Source: TMED27 sp041397865 (GTDB taxonomy: Bacteria > Pseudomonadota > Alphaproteobacteria > Micavibrionales > Micavibrionaceae). From it: 64,000 nt of DNA. Made by a program: the position numbers and the translations under genes. Of the stretch, positions 56,950-64,000 are shown one piece after another (the first letter of the stretch is position 1; the number at the start of each line of letters is the position of its first letter). The notes below the pieces were generated by a model that was not told where the DNA came from, ran no database searches, and saw only the letters and a program-made list of their open reading frames with translations. The stretch is taken from contig JAWKVT010000001.1 in the NCBI GenBank assembly GCA_041397865.1, positions 1,364,001-1,428,000 on the forward strand, in the 5' to 3' direction.

Positions 56950-57976
56950 GCGAACCGAAACGTCCCTGAAAATTAGATTCTACAATGATATGCTGTCTTC
57001 TTTTGCATACAACACAGAGGCGTTCATTTCAACGCCGCGCGCACTTCCATCCCCGTAAAAACCAAAATGTGCGGCTAAAAGAAGCATCAAACCAAAATCC
57101 AGCGATTTAAAACTCGCATAGAGAAACACATCAATCAGGATAGCCCCGGCCAGCGCCACAATCAAAACGAGATGTTCCCTCCACGAATTCAAAAGCCCCC
57201 GCCCCAGCGCCCCAATATAAAACAACCCCATCCCCGCGCCAACTAAACCTGTTTTCAGCAATAAACTCGAAACCAGCCCATGCGTAAAATTCACCTCAAT
57301 ACCCGCCACCGCTGGCGAGGAAAACGTTGCCCCCCAACCCTTCCCGACCAAAAGGCTAAACGGATGCGCGGAAATCTCCGCCCACACCGCCCGCCATTCT
57401 TCGGCCCGCATATTCATCCCCACAAGCTCGCTCTTGCGGCCAAGAGCCTCAAAAACACCCCGCAATTCCGGTAAAACCAGAACCAGCGCAAGGACCAGAA
57501 CGCCCAAAACAAAAACCACCCTGCGCGGGTGCCTCCACAAATAAACCCCAAACACCGCCGCCATACTCAAAACAAATACGCCAACGCTTGCGCGCTGCTG
57601 CGTTTCCAAAATCGGCAACAAACAAACCCCTGCCAACCCTACAAAAACCAGAGCTTTCAAAACAGCGCGTACATTAAACCGCTCGGCAAAACCGCTCACC
57701 GCCGCCCCGGCAAAAAACACCGCCGCAAAAAACACACTCGGCATATTCGCCAGATAAAACAATTTATCCCCGCCGCCCAAAAACGAAACGTCAAACCCGG
57801 CTCGCAAACCAAATAAAACACCGACAGCCAAAACTCCGCACAAAATCAAAGCCCGGTTATGAACGACGATAAAAAGCGGCAAGAACAGAAACAAAAACGG
57901 AATAACGTCACGGATAATAAACCCCGGGCCGTTCCCACCAATAACGCCGCCAATAAGCGGCACGCTCAGCCCAAAA

Positions 57977-58509
57977 ACTGAACAACCCTCGCCTATAAGG
58001 CGAGGGGTTAGTTAGGGGTCGATTGTAAATCGACTGTCCTCTACCGGCTCCCCTTCTTGTTCCTCGATATATTTCTGGATCATCTCATCTGTGATATTTC
58101 CGGAACTGATAGCGCAGTACCCACGCGCCCAGAAATGTCTGCCCCAGAACTGCTTGCGCAAATGCGCAAACTCAGAGAGTAAAATCCGCGAGCTTATGCC
58201 TTTGAGCCATTGCACGATCTGACTTATATTCTGCGTCGGACGATAGCCAATAAACATGTGCACATGATCGCTCGCGACCTTCCCGGTTATAATCTCAAGC
58301 TCGTGCTCCATGGCTATCTGGCGCAGAACATCTCTGGTGCGCACCGCCACCTCGCCTGTCATCACCCTCTTCCGGTACTTTGGAACCCAGATCAGGTGCA
58401 CTTTTAAATCCGTCTTCGTGTGGCTGCCTATCGTATAACGTCGCATAGCGACAGGTATAAACTTCTCTTCGCCTGAAGGCGAGGGATTTTAACCATCCCC
58501 GATGGGGAC
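57977..58509 (-). mobile_element. IS200-type insertion sequence, copy 3 (533 bp)
   Basis: Same ends and hairpins as copies 1 and 2. It is inserted 3' of TTAAT on the minus strand, inside the polymerase/ligase-like gene. Confidence 0.92.
58012..58446 (-). CDS. tnpA: IS200-type Y1 transposase TnpA
   Basis: 144 residues, identical in protein sequence to the copy at 1721-2155, with HUH (H61, H63) and Y126/Q130 present. Probably functional. Reads in the same direction as the gene it interrupts. Confidence 0.95.
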   Translation of the reverse strand: MRRYTIGSHTKTDLKVHLIWVPKYRKRVMTGEVAVRTRDVLRQIAMEHELEIITGKVASDHVHMFIGYRPTQNISQIVQWLKGISSRILLSEFAHLRKQFWGRHFWARGYCAISSGNITDEMIQKYIEEQEGEPVEDSRFTIDP

Positions 58510-58730
58510 ATTAAAAACACCTGCGCAAATTGCTTCCAGCCCGCCCCGCCATCCTCAAACGTAAAAACACGCAGCGCGCCCGAAACACCAACCGCCAAAA
58601 CCAAAAGCCCCGCAATCACAACTTCCAAAACCCCCGGATTATCCGGCGTCGGCGACCCCAAAGCGCCATAAAGCAAAAGCGCCACAACAAAACACCCCAC
58701 CCGAAAACTCTGCGCCTTAACCTCTAACAT

Positions 58731-59564
58731 CTAAAAAATATCAATCCATATCTTGATCGCCACAATCACCAAAAACCCCGAAAAAACCCTGCGCATCACA
58801 TCCACCGGTGCTTTATGTGCCGCCCAAACTCCCGCTTTAACACTCACCAAAGCCCCCGGTAAAATAAGCGCCCACGCCAGAATATTCACATACCCCACGG
58901 AAAAAGGCGGCCTGCCATCCTCCCCCAAACCGGTGAACATAAAACCCAATGCCCCCGGAACAGCAATCACCACCCCCAGCGCCGCCGCCGTCCCGATCGC
59001 CCGATGAATGGGAACCCCGCATAAACTCATAAACGGCACGCTCAGCGTCCCGCCGCCAATTCCAATCAACGATGAAACCGCCCCGATCCCCGCGCCCACA
59101 ATTCCCGTCCAGGGCCGCGCAGGCACCCCCGTCAAAACCTTCAATCTGGCAGGATCAAACAGCATCACCCCCGCAAAAACCAAAACCCCGCCCGCAAAAA
59201 CCTTCTGCAACGCCGCACTCGCCAAATAATCCGCAAGCACAACACCCATAAAAACACCCGTCAAAACCCCGGCCCCAAGAGTTTTCACCAACCCGAAATC
59301 AACAGCCCCCTTCCTCCAATGCGCCCGCGCAGACATCAAACCATTAGGGATAATCAACGCCAGCGAAGTCCCGATACAAACATGCATCAAACTCTCAGCC
59401 TCAAAACCCAAACCCTGAAAAACAAAAAACAACCCCGGCACCAGAACCAGCCCGCCGCCCACACCAAACAACCCCGCCATAAAACCGGCCACCACGCCTA
59501 AAACTGTAAGAGAGAGAATAAAAAGCGCCCAATCCTGAAACACCAATGCCGCAAAGATATCCAT
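58731..59564 (-). CDS. TauE/SafE-family membrane permease
   Basis: A 277-residue protein with about eight helices and the two Gly-rich repeats of the family: GFMAGLFGVGGGLVLVPGLF and GAVSSLIGIGGGTLSVPFM. Members are linked to export of sulfite or organosulfur anions; the substrate here is unknown. It directly precedes the split polymerase-like gene (stop TAG then ATG), so they are cotranscribed. The link to polysaccharide genes may be only positional. Confidence 0.9.
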   Translation of the reverse strand: MDIFAALVFQDWALFILSLTVLGVVAGFMAGLFGVGGGLVLVPGLFFVFQGLGFEAESLMHVCIGTSLALIIPNGLMSARAHWRKGAVDFGLVKTLGAGVLTGVFMGVVLADYLASAALQKVFAGGVLVFAGVMLFDPARLKVLTGVPARPWTGIVGAGIGAVSSLIGIGGGTLSVPFMSLCGVPIHRAIGTAAALGVVIAVPGALGFMFTGLGEDGRPPFSVGYVNILAWALILPGALVSVKAGVWAAHKAPVDVMRRVFSGFLVIVAIKIWIDIF

Positions 59565-59618
59565 AGCCCAAGCATTAGCACAGCATCACAAAAATGAAAA
59601 TTCCAAAGCGCCCCTTTT

Positions 59619-59655
59619 AAACCTGCCCCGCAATTTGCTCTCGGCGGACAGGTTT
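59619..59655 (-). terminator. Terminator-like stem after the small exported protein gene
   Basis: AAACCTG (59649-59655 read on the minus strand) pairs with CAGGTTT (59619-59625) across a GC-rich loop with further pairing; a short A/T stretch follows. It overlaps the stop codon of the gene at 59654-60253. Confidence 0.55.
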
Positions 59656-60253
59656 AACGATAGCCGGTAAAAACCTTACTCCTCGGCTTATCTCCATCCT
59701 GCTTTGACTTAACGAAAATCTGCGGCCTGCTCGGCTTTTCATTTTCTTTTGTATAAGAGCCGCCGGTTTTTACAGGTTTCTTAACCCGCACACTTTTTGT
59801 CTTCACCCTGCTGCCTTTATCCGCCTCAAAACCACCCGCTTGCATGCTTGCAATCTGCGCATCGAGTTGTCGCTCCTGTTTTTCCAGATGCTCCATAAGC
59901 GCCTCACGGCGTTTGTAAACCATGTTCTGCGTCACCGCCCGGCTGGCCTGCGCATAAAAGATCAACTCCTCCGCATTCCTCGGCTTTAACCCCAACTCAT
60001 AAATTTCATCCAAAGACTTCGCCATTTTAAGGCTGGTAATTTTCTGCCGTTTAACTTCAAGTTTATCTTTATACCGAACCTTATAACCACCGTGCCCTAA
60101 AGAACTCTTCGGCTTTGCCGGAAGCTTATTATAAAGGATCGGTTTGCCCGCCCCGCTCTCTTTATCTTTTTTAATAAAATAATCCTGCGCCACAGCAGGC
60201 GCAAACCCCACCGCAGCGATAACGACCAACACGATAAGCACATTACGAATCAT
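59654..60253 (-). CDS. Small exported basic protein, unknown
   Basis: A 199-residue protein with a signal peptide (MIRNVLIVLVVIAAVGFAPAVAQ, cut near residue 22) and a very basic mature part: KVRYKDKLEVKRQKITSLKMAKSLDEIYELG, a helix with MEHLEKQERQLDAQIASMQ (about 130-150) and a Lys/Ser-rich, disordered end. The ATG at 60253 is chosen because the signal peptide starts there. No family recognised. It could bind the cell wall or an acidic polymer; that is only inference from charge. Confidence 0.7.
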   Translation of the reverse strand: MIRNVLIVLVVIAAVGFAPAVAQDYFIKKDKESGAGKPILYNKLPAKPKSSLGHGGYKVRYKDKLEVKRQKITSLKMAKSLDEIYELGLKPRNAEELIFYAQASRAVTQNMVYKRREALMEHLEKQERQLDAQIASMQAGGFEADKGSRVKTKSVRVKKPVKTGGSYTKENEKPSRPQIFVKSKQDGDKPRSKVFTGYR

Positions 60254-60476
60254 AAATAAACCGCCCCAAAAAAGCTCTCTTAACAGTGTAACAGAAAAAC
60301 TCCAAAACGCGCAAAAACAAAGATACACAGCCCCTTTTCTAATAACTTTTCAACTTTTTGAATTCCTTAAACCTTTTTTAACGATTTCAATGCATGATAG
60401 ACATAATTCAAACAAATTGAATTGGCGAAAACAAGCCAAACTTTGGACAAACTGCGGTAATAGAGGAGTTGTATAG

Positions 60477-61148
60477 ATGCAGGTGAACGTAAAAGAATTC
60501 TTGGAAGAATCAGGGATTACCGAAGCTTTTTACCCCGGTAAACGTCTGGTCCATTCCTGCCGTCAGCCGGGAGAATATAAAAGCCACTGCGTGGTTTTTG
60601 ACTGGCGCGATCCGGGAAAAATCAAGATAGAAATCAAAGCGGGCCTTTCCGGAAAAGACCTCGAACCGGCCAGACTGAAATACTATCCCGTATCGTTCCA
60701 GACACCAACCTATGTGAACATAGAGGTCATCAACGACAATAAAGAAAGCGAAGACGAAGACGGGGAAGAAACAGGCAAAGGGACTTCAGGCAAAGGTGGA
60801 AGTGGCGGTAAAAAACCGAAAAGAAAACTCGAAGACGTGAAATTAATGGCATCGGACGCCTTCGGAAGCGTAAGCGAGGGAAAAACACCCGAGCTTGGAA
60901 AAATCATCGAAATGGTTGTTCTGGGCACGCAAATCGCTGCCGAAGCCTACGCAAACGTTATGGGCAATCTCGCCCACGGCATTGCCCACGCTAAGGTTTC
61001 AACAACCGATATGCTGGCTCAGGCCGGTAAATTCGTAACCAAATATATGCCGCCTTCCTTCATGAAACCGACAGGAGATGAACAGGCCAGCTACAAATAC
61101 GACCGCGAAAAAAACGCCGATATCGGCTATAAATCCGGTCTGGGATAA
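60477..61148 (+). CDS. Unknown soluble protein
   Basis: A 223-residue protein. Residues 1-85 form a compact part (VHSCRQPGEYKSHCVVFDWRDPGKIKIEIKAG), followed by an acidic and Gly/Lys-rich linker (about 86-120) and a helical part (MVVLGTQIAAEAYANVMGNLAHGIAHAKVS). No family recognised. GAGGAG lies upstream of the ATG, and a good terminator follows, so it is a single-gene unit. Confidence 0.7.
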   Translation: MQVNVKEFLEESGITEAFYPGKRLVHSCRQPGEYKSHCVVFDWRDPGKIKIEIKAGLSGKDLEPARLKYYPVSFQTPTYVNIEVINDNKESEDEDGEETGKGTSGKGGSGGKKPKRKLEDVKLMASDAFGSVSEGKTPELGKIIEMVVLGTQIAAEAYANVMGNLAHGIAHAKVSTTDMLAQAGKFVTKYMPPSFMKPTGDEQASYKYDREKNADIGYKSGLG

Positions 61149-61173
61149 CCACAAAACAGCAACTCCTGAAATA

Positions 61174-61206
61174 AAAACCGCGTCTTTTTTAAAGGCGCGG
61201 TTTTGC
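61174..61206 (+). terminator. Rho-independent terminator
   Basis: AAAACCGCGTC (61174-61184) pairs with GGCGCGGTTTT (61194-61204). It ends the gene at 60477-61148; the A-rich left side lets it work towards recF as well. Confidence 0.8.
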
Positions 61207-61253
61207 AGTAATGGCTTACAAATATGATACATCCTATAGCCGTTTCATAAGCC

Positions 61254-62411
61254 TTACACGGTCGCCACCTGATAAGATTTCTCGCATACGTTAGAAATGA
61301 CACTGCTTTGAACCTCAAAAAACTGCGCCTTGCCCTCAATCGCCCTAAACAAATCCGCATCCGTTCCCGTCAACCAGACCTGCCCGCCAAGCTCGCCGAG
61401 CAAACCATAAAGCGCCGCCCGGCGCTGCTCATCCAGATGCGCCGCCACCTCATCCAAAAGCAAAACCGGAGGAGCCCCGCGCTCCGCCGCAATCAACCGC
61501 GCATGCGCCAGAACAATTCCAATCAGCAAAGCCTTTTGCTCCCCGGTTGAGCATTGATCTGCCGCCATATCCTTGGCCGCATAACGCACCGCCAGATCGG
61601 AGCGATGTGGCCCCGTAGCAGCCCCGCCGCGCACGGCGTCTTGCCCGCGCGACTGCGCAAGCTGGTAAAGAAACATCTCTTCCACATCCAGCGCCGAAGA
61701 CTGTTCCAAAAGTGCCTCAATCGTCCCTGTAACCCGCAAATCCGCCTTTGGAAAAAACGCTGACGCCGCGCGCTCGCACACCGCCTGCAACCGCTGCACA
61801 AAATCCAGCCGCGCCGCCGCAATCGCGCACCCCGTCTCTGCCATCTGCGCTTCCAACCCGTCAAGCCACGCCGGATCAACGCCCCCGCTCCTAAAACCCT
61901 CCTGCAATAATTTCGAACGCTGGCGCATCGCATTCTCATAACGTGCAACCCGCCCCGAATGCCCCGGATCAAAAGCAAAAATCAACCGGTCCAGAAACTT
62001 CCGCCGGTGCGAAGACGAATCAAGAAAAAGCCGGTCCATCTGCGGCGTCAGCCACACGCACGCCAGATGTTCGGCTAGCGCATTTTGCCCGCGCGCGTTC
62101 TCGCCATTCACCCGCACCACACGCTTTTCACTGGCCGCGTCCAGTCCCGTCCCCAGCCGCATCGTGCCGTAACCCGTTTCCACTCGCGCCGCCACCGCCC
62201 AGGGCTTCCCTTCGCTTTGGCATTGAATCTCAATATTTTTCGCCCCACGCAAACCCCGCCCCGGTGAAAGCAAAGACACGGCCTCCAGCGCATTGGTCTT
62301 CCCCGCGCCGTTAGCCCCGTGCAAAACAATCAGCCCCGAAGATAAACCCTCCAGCGCCACCGCCGAATAACACCGAAAGTTATGAAGTTTGAGGTTAGAG
62401 ATAAATGTCAT
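61254..62411 (-). CDS. recF: DNA replication and repair protein RecF
   Basis: A 385-residue SMC-like ATPase that helps load RecA at gaps. Walker A GANGAGKTN (32-40), signature CSTGEQKALLIG, Walker B VLLLDEVAAHLD. Start ATG 62411 (MTFISNLKLHNFRCY), the family start. The last 17 residues or so (SSVISNVCEKSYQVATV) are encoded by an interspersed repeat at 61274-61301, not by family sequence. In many relatives recF follows dnaN directly; here a dehydrogenase gene and a small gene lie between. Confidence 0.95.
   Translation of the reverse strand: MTFISNLKLHNFRCYSAVALEGLSSGLIVLHGANGAGKTNALEAVSLLSPGRGLRGAKNIEIQCQSEGKPWAVAARVETGYGTMRLGTGLDAASEKRVVRVNGENARGQNALAEHLACVWLTPQMDRLFLDSSSHRRKFLDRLIFAFDPGHSGRVARYENAMRQRSKLLQEGFRSGGVDPAWLDGLEAQMAETGCAIAAARLDFVQRLQAVCERAASAFFPKADLRVTGTIEALLEQSSALDVEEMFLYQLAQSRGQDAVRGGAATGPHRSDLAVRYAAKDMAADQCSTGEQKALLIGIVLAHARLIAAERGAPPVLLLDEVAAHLDEQRRAALYGLLGELGGQVWLTGTDADLFRAIEGKAQFFEVQSSVISNVCEKSYQVATV
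61274..61301. repeat. Interspersed repeat forming the end of recF
   Basis: AAGATTTCTCGCATACGTTAG...AATGAC, with ATTTCT/AGAAAT arms. This element type is common between genes; here it supplies the last codons of recF. Confidence 0.65.
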
Positions 62412-62444
62412 ATAGTCCCATAAGATACGCAAAAAGGATTCGCC

Positions 62445-62744
62445 ATGAAATCGACACTTATTATAAGCCTTTTTATCGCCACATGCGCGGTTTTCACATT
62501 TATCGCCCCCACCCATGCCCAGAAAAAACAAGACCTCATTCCCGCCACCCATATGTGGCTGAAAACCGGGCAGGACAGCATGAGCTTTGTTCCGGTAAGA
62601 TCACAACAACAATGCGAAATGATGATCCGTCAGGCCGCAACACTAAACTCTTCCGAGGGCAACTGCTTTAACGCTGAGAAATTCCTGAAAAATCTCTCCT
62701 GCACCAAACCGGTAAAAAACGATACGGCCCCTAAATGTAAATAA
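62445..62744 (+). CDS. Small exported Cys-containing protein
   Basis: A 99-residue protein with a clear signal peptide (MKSTLIISLFIATCAVFTFI..., cut after THAQ, about 25). The mature part of about 74 residues has four Cys (QQCEMM, GNCFNAE, LSCTKP, PKCK), so two disulfides are possible. No family recognised. It lies between recF and the dehydrogenase gene, opposite to both, two bases from the end of the latter. Confidence 0.75.
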   Translation: MKSTLIISLFIATCAVFTFIAPTHAQKKQDLIPATHMWLKTGQDSMSFVPVRSQQQCEMMIRQAATLNSSEGNCFNAEKFLKNLSCTKPVKNDTAPKCK

Positions 62745-62746
62745 CG

Positions 62747-63700
62747 TCAGATCACAAGATTCTGCGGCTGGCCATTACGAAACGCCTGAATGTTCGCGGC
62801 AATCTCTTCAAACATCCGCAAACGCGCTTCTTCGCTGGTCCACGCCGTATGCGGAGTGATAATCAGGTTGGGAATACCGCCATCCAGCAAAACATTTCCA
62901 TCCGTCGGCGGCTCCTGCGAAAGCACATCCAGCCCCGCCCCGCCGATATGCCCGCTTTTCAAAGCCTCCGCCAGCGCCGCCTCATCGACAATCCCGCCGC
63001 GCGAAACATTAATAATCCTCGCGCCTTTTTTCATCCTCGCAATCTGCTCCACCCCGATCATCCCGCGCGTTTCTGCCGTTAACGGACAATGCACGCTAAG
63101 GATATCGGCCTGCTTCAAAACATCCTCGAACGCCGTTCGGCCATCTGTAGCCTCAGCCCCGCGCCGCGCCGATATGAGAACCTTCATCCCAAAAGCTTTG
63201 GCAATACGCTCCACCGCCTTACCGATATCCCCATGCCCCATAATACCCAGAACCTTACCCGCAACCTCGGTAACAGGCAGCATCCGCACATTAAAGCTTT
63301 TGGAGCTTTGCCACGCGCCCGCCCTGACCGTTTCATCATAAGGGATAAGCGACCCGCACAGCGCCAAAATCAGCATAAATGTATGTTGCGCCACGCTTTC
63401 AGTGCTATAACCGCGCACATTAGAAACCGCAACGCCCCTCTCCCGCGCCGCGCCCACATCAATATTATCAACACCCGTCGCCCCCGCGACAATAAATTTA
63501 AGATCGGGAAGACCCGCCAAAACCTCGTGCGTAATCCGGCACTTATTCGTCACCAGAATATCGAAACCCCGCGCCCGCGCCAAAATTTCACCCGAAGCCG
63601 TCTCGTCATAAAACGCCCATTCATCAACCACCGGCTCCAAAAGCGCACGATGCCGCTCATCAGGCGTATAGGTCGCTAAATCGAGAAAAACACCACGCAT
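62747..63700 (-). CDS. D-2-hydroxyacid dehydrogenase
   Basis: A 317-residue NAD-dependent enzyme. Nucleotide motif GIMGHGDIGKAVERIAK (152-168), catalytic R234 (SRGGIVDE), E263 (SQEPPTDG) and H284 (TPHTAW). Substrate may be glycerate, hydroxypyruvate or another 2-hydroxyacid; the sequence does not tell. It lies between dnaN and recF and may share the dnaN transcript unless the hairpin at 63756-63835 stops it. Confidence 0.92.
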   Translation of the reverse strand: MRGVFLDLATYTPDERHRALLEPVVDEWAFYDETASGEILARARGFDILVTNKCRITHEVLAGLPDLKFIVAGATGVDNIDVGAARERGVAVSNVRGYSTESVAQHTFMLILALCGSLIPYDETVRAGAWQSSKSFNVRMLPVTEVAGKVLGIMGHGDIGKAVERIAKAFGMKVLISARRGAEATDGRTAFEDVLKQADILSVHCPLTAETRGMIGVEQIARMKKGARIINVSRGGIVDEAALAEALKSGHIGGAGLDVLSQEPPTDGNVLLDGGIPNLIITPHTAWTSEEARLRMFEEIAANIQAFRNGQPQNLVI

Positions 63701-63755
63701 ATTCTATGACCGACCCTGAGCAAGCTGTACGCTCATCAATAAAGCATTTTGCAAC

Positions 63756-63835
63756 AAAAATGCCGTCTTCCGAAAACCGCCTCGCAAAATACATAGAAGT
63801 ACCTGAGAAGCGAAAGCACAGAAAAGCGGCATTTT
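63756..63835 (-). terminator. Long-loop hairpin after dnaN
   Basis: On the minus strand AAAATGCCG (63835-63827) pairs with CGGCATTTT (63765-63757) across a loop of about 60 bases and is followed by further T. It could end the dnaN transcript or be a small RNA; the long loop makes either uncertain. Confidence 0.4.
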
Positions 63836-63858
63836 CACAATCCGAAAGGAAAGTTTGA

Positions 63859-64000
63859 CTATACCCGAAGCGGCATCAAAACATAAAGCGCAGACGGATC
63901 GGAATTATCCTGAATAATCGTCGGCGACGCCGGATCGGCCAGCGTAAAACGGCAGCCCTCCCCTTCGATCTGCGAGGTAATATCCAGCAGATATTTCGCG
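63859..64000 (-). CDS. dnaN: DNA polymerase III beta clamp, C-terminal end (partial)
   Basis: The last 46 codons of dnaN, cut by the window edge. The end SPTIIQDNSDPSALYVLMPLR is the conserved C-terminus of the sliding clamp, including the hydrophobic pocket residues for partner binding. Its presence near recF suggests the dnaA-dnaN-recF neighbourhood, often close to the replication origin. Confidence 0.9.
   Translation of the reverse strand, partial: AKYLLDITSQIEGEGCRFTLADPASPTIIQDNSDPSALYVLMPLRV

Larger units (their letters stand above)
56980..58730 (-). pseudogene. O-antigen polymerase/ligase-like membrane protein split by IS200 copy 3
   Basis: The pieces 58730-58510 and 57976-56980 join in frame (1218 bases, 405 residues) when the element and nothing else is removed; the join reads FAQVFLIFGLSVPLIGG. 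The joined protein has about ten hydrophobic segments and a periplasmic loop near 260-300 (RAEEWRAVWAEISAHPFSLLVGKGWG), which is the Wzy_C pattern of O-antigen ligases and polymerases. Length is normal for the family. With the element in place, a late piece from a GTG at 57963 could be made but lacks the first helices. Start next to the TauE stop. Confidence 0.82.

Overview
The window looks chromosomal and alphaproteobacterial. One rRNA operon on the minus strand has the order 16S - tRNA-Ile(GAT) - tRNA-Ala(TGC) - 23S - 5S. A DUF1489-type gene, a PstA with a long N-terminal extension, an AqpS-type arsenic aquaporin and dnaN/recF near the right edge all fit that class. A deep or little-cultivated lineage is likely, but the genus cannot be read from this window.

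Layout. 1-5.5 kb: a defence island at the 3' end of a tRNA-Thr. It holds a lipoprotein, a structured small RNA, a caspase-like protease gene split by an IS200-type element, three TIR-type genes, a DUF2188-like gene and a divergent XRE/ImmA pair. 5.8-8 kb: Fur-boxed iron genes (FTR1 permease, cupredoxin, outer-membrane protein). 8-10.3 kb: queCDEF for queuosine precursors, behind a structured leader. 10.5-19.3 kb: a porin, then a phosphate/arsenate cluster (arsR, pstS, OprP-like porin, pstCAB, arsC, aqpS). 19.2-35.4 kb: a type I secretion and signalling block (TolC, OmpR-type regulator, large acidic protein, two unusual ABC proteins, HlyD, REC-RsbW fusion, two hybrid kinases, a REC protein). 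35.7-36.9 kb: a small membrane gene broken by an IS630-type element. 37.0-43.1 kb: the rRNA operon with its promoter and a 56-residue membrane protein hidden in the spacer. 43.1-47.7 kb: zeta-like kinase, Na/Pi cotransporter, a hydrolase-like protein with a C10 tract, and a frameshifted DUF1489 gene. 47.7-59.6 kb: an exopolysaccharide region (SLBB export protein, glycosyltransferases, Wzz, a Wzy/ligase-like gene split by IS200) and a TauE permease. 59.6-64 kb: small unknown proteins, recF, a 2-hydroxyacid dehydrogenase and the end of dnaN.

The strongest unusual signal is the TIR-caspase operon. It resembles the Thoeris branch that uses a caspase-like effector, but carries three different TIR-type proteins and is switched off by an element whose exact removal would restore a 329-residue protease. 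A second theme is mobile sequence inside genes. Three near-identical 533-534 bp IS200-type copies all follow the pentamer TTAAT, and two of them split genes that rejoin in frame. One glycosyltransferase carries three palindromic repeats read in frame, and recF ends in another repeat. A third theme is likely contingency or decay: C10 and C11 tracts in two unknown genes, and several frameshifts.
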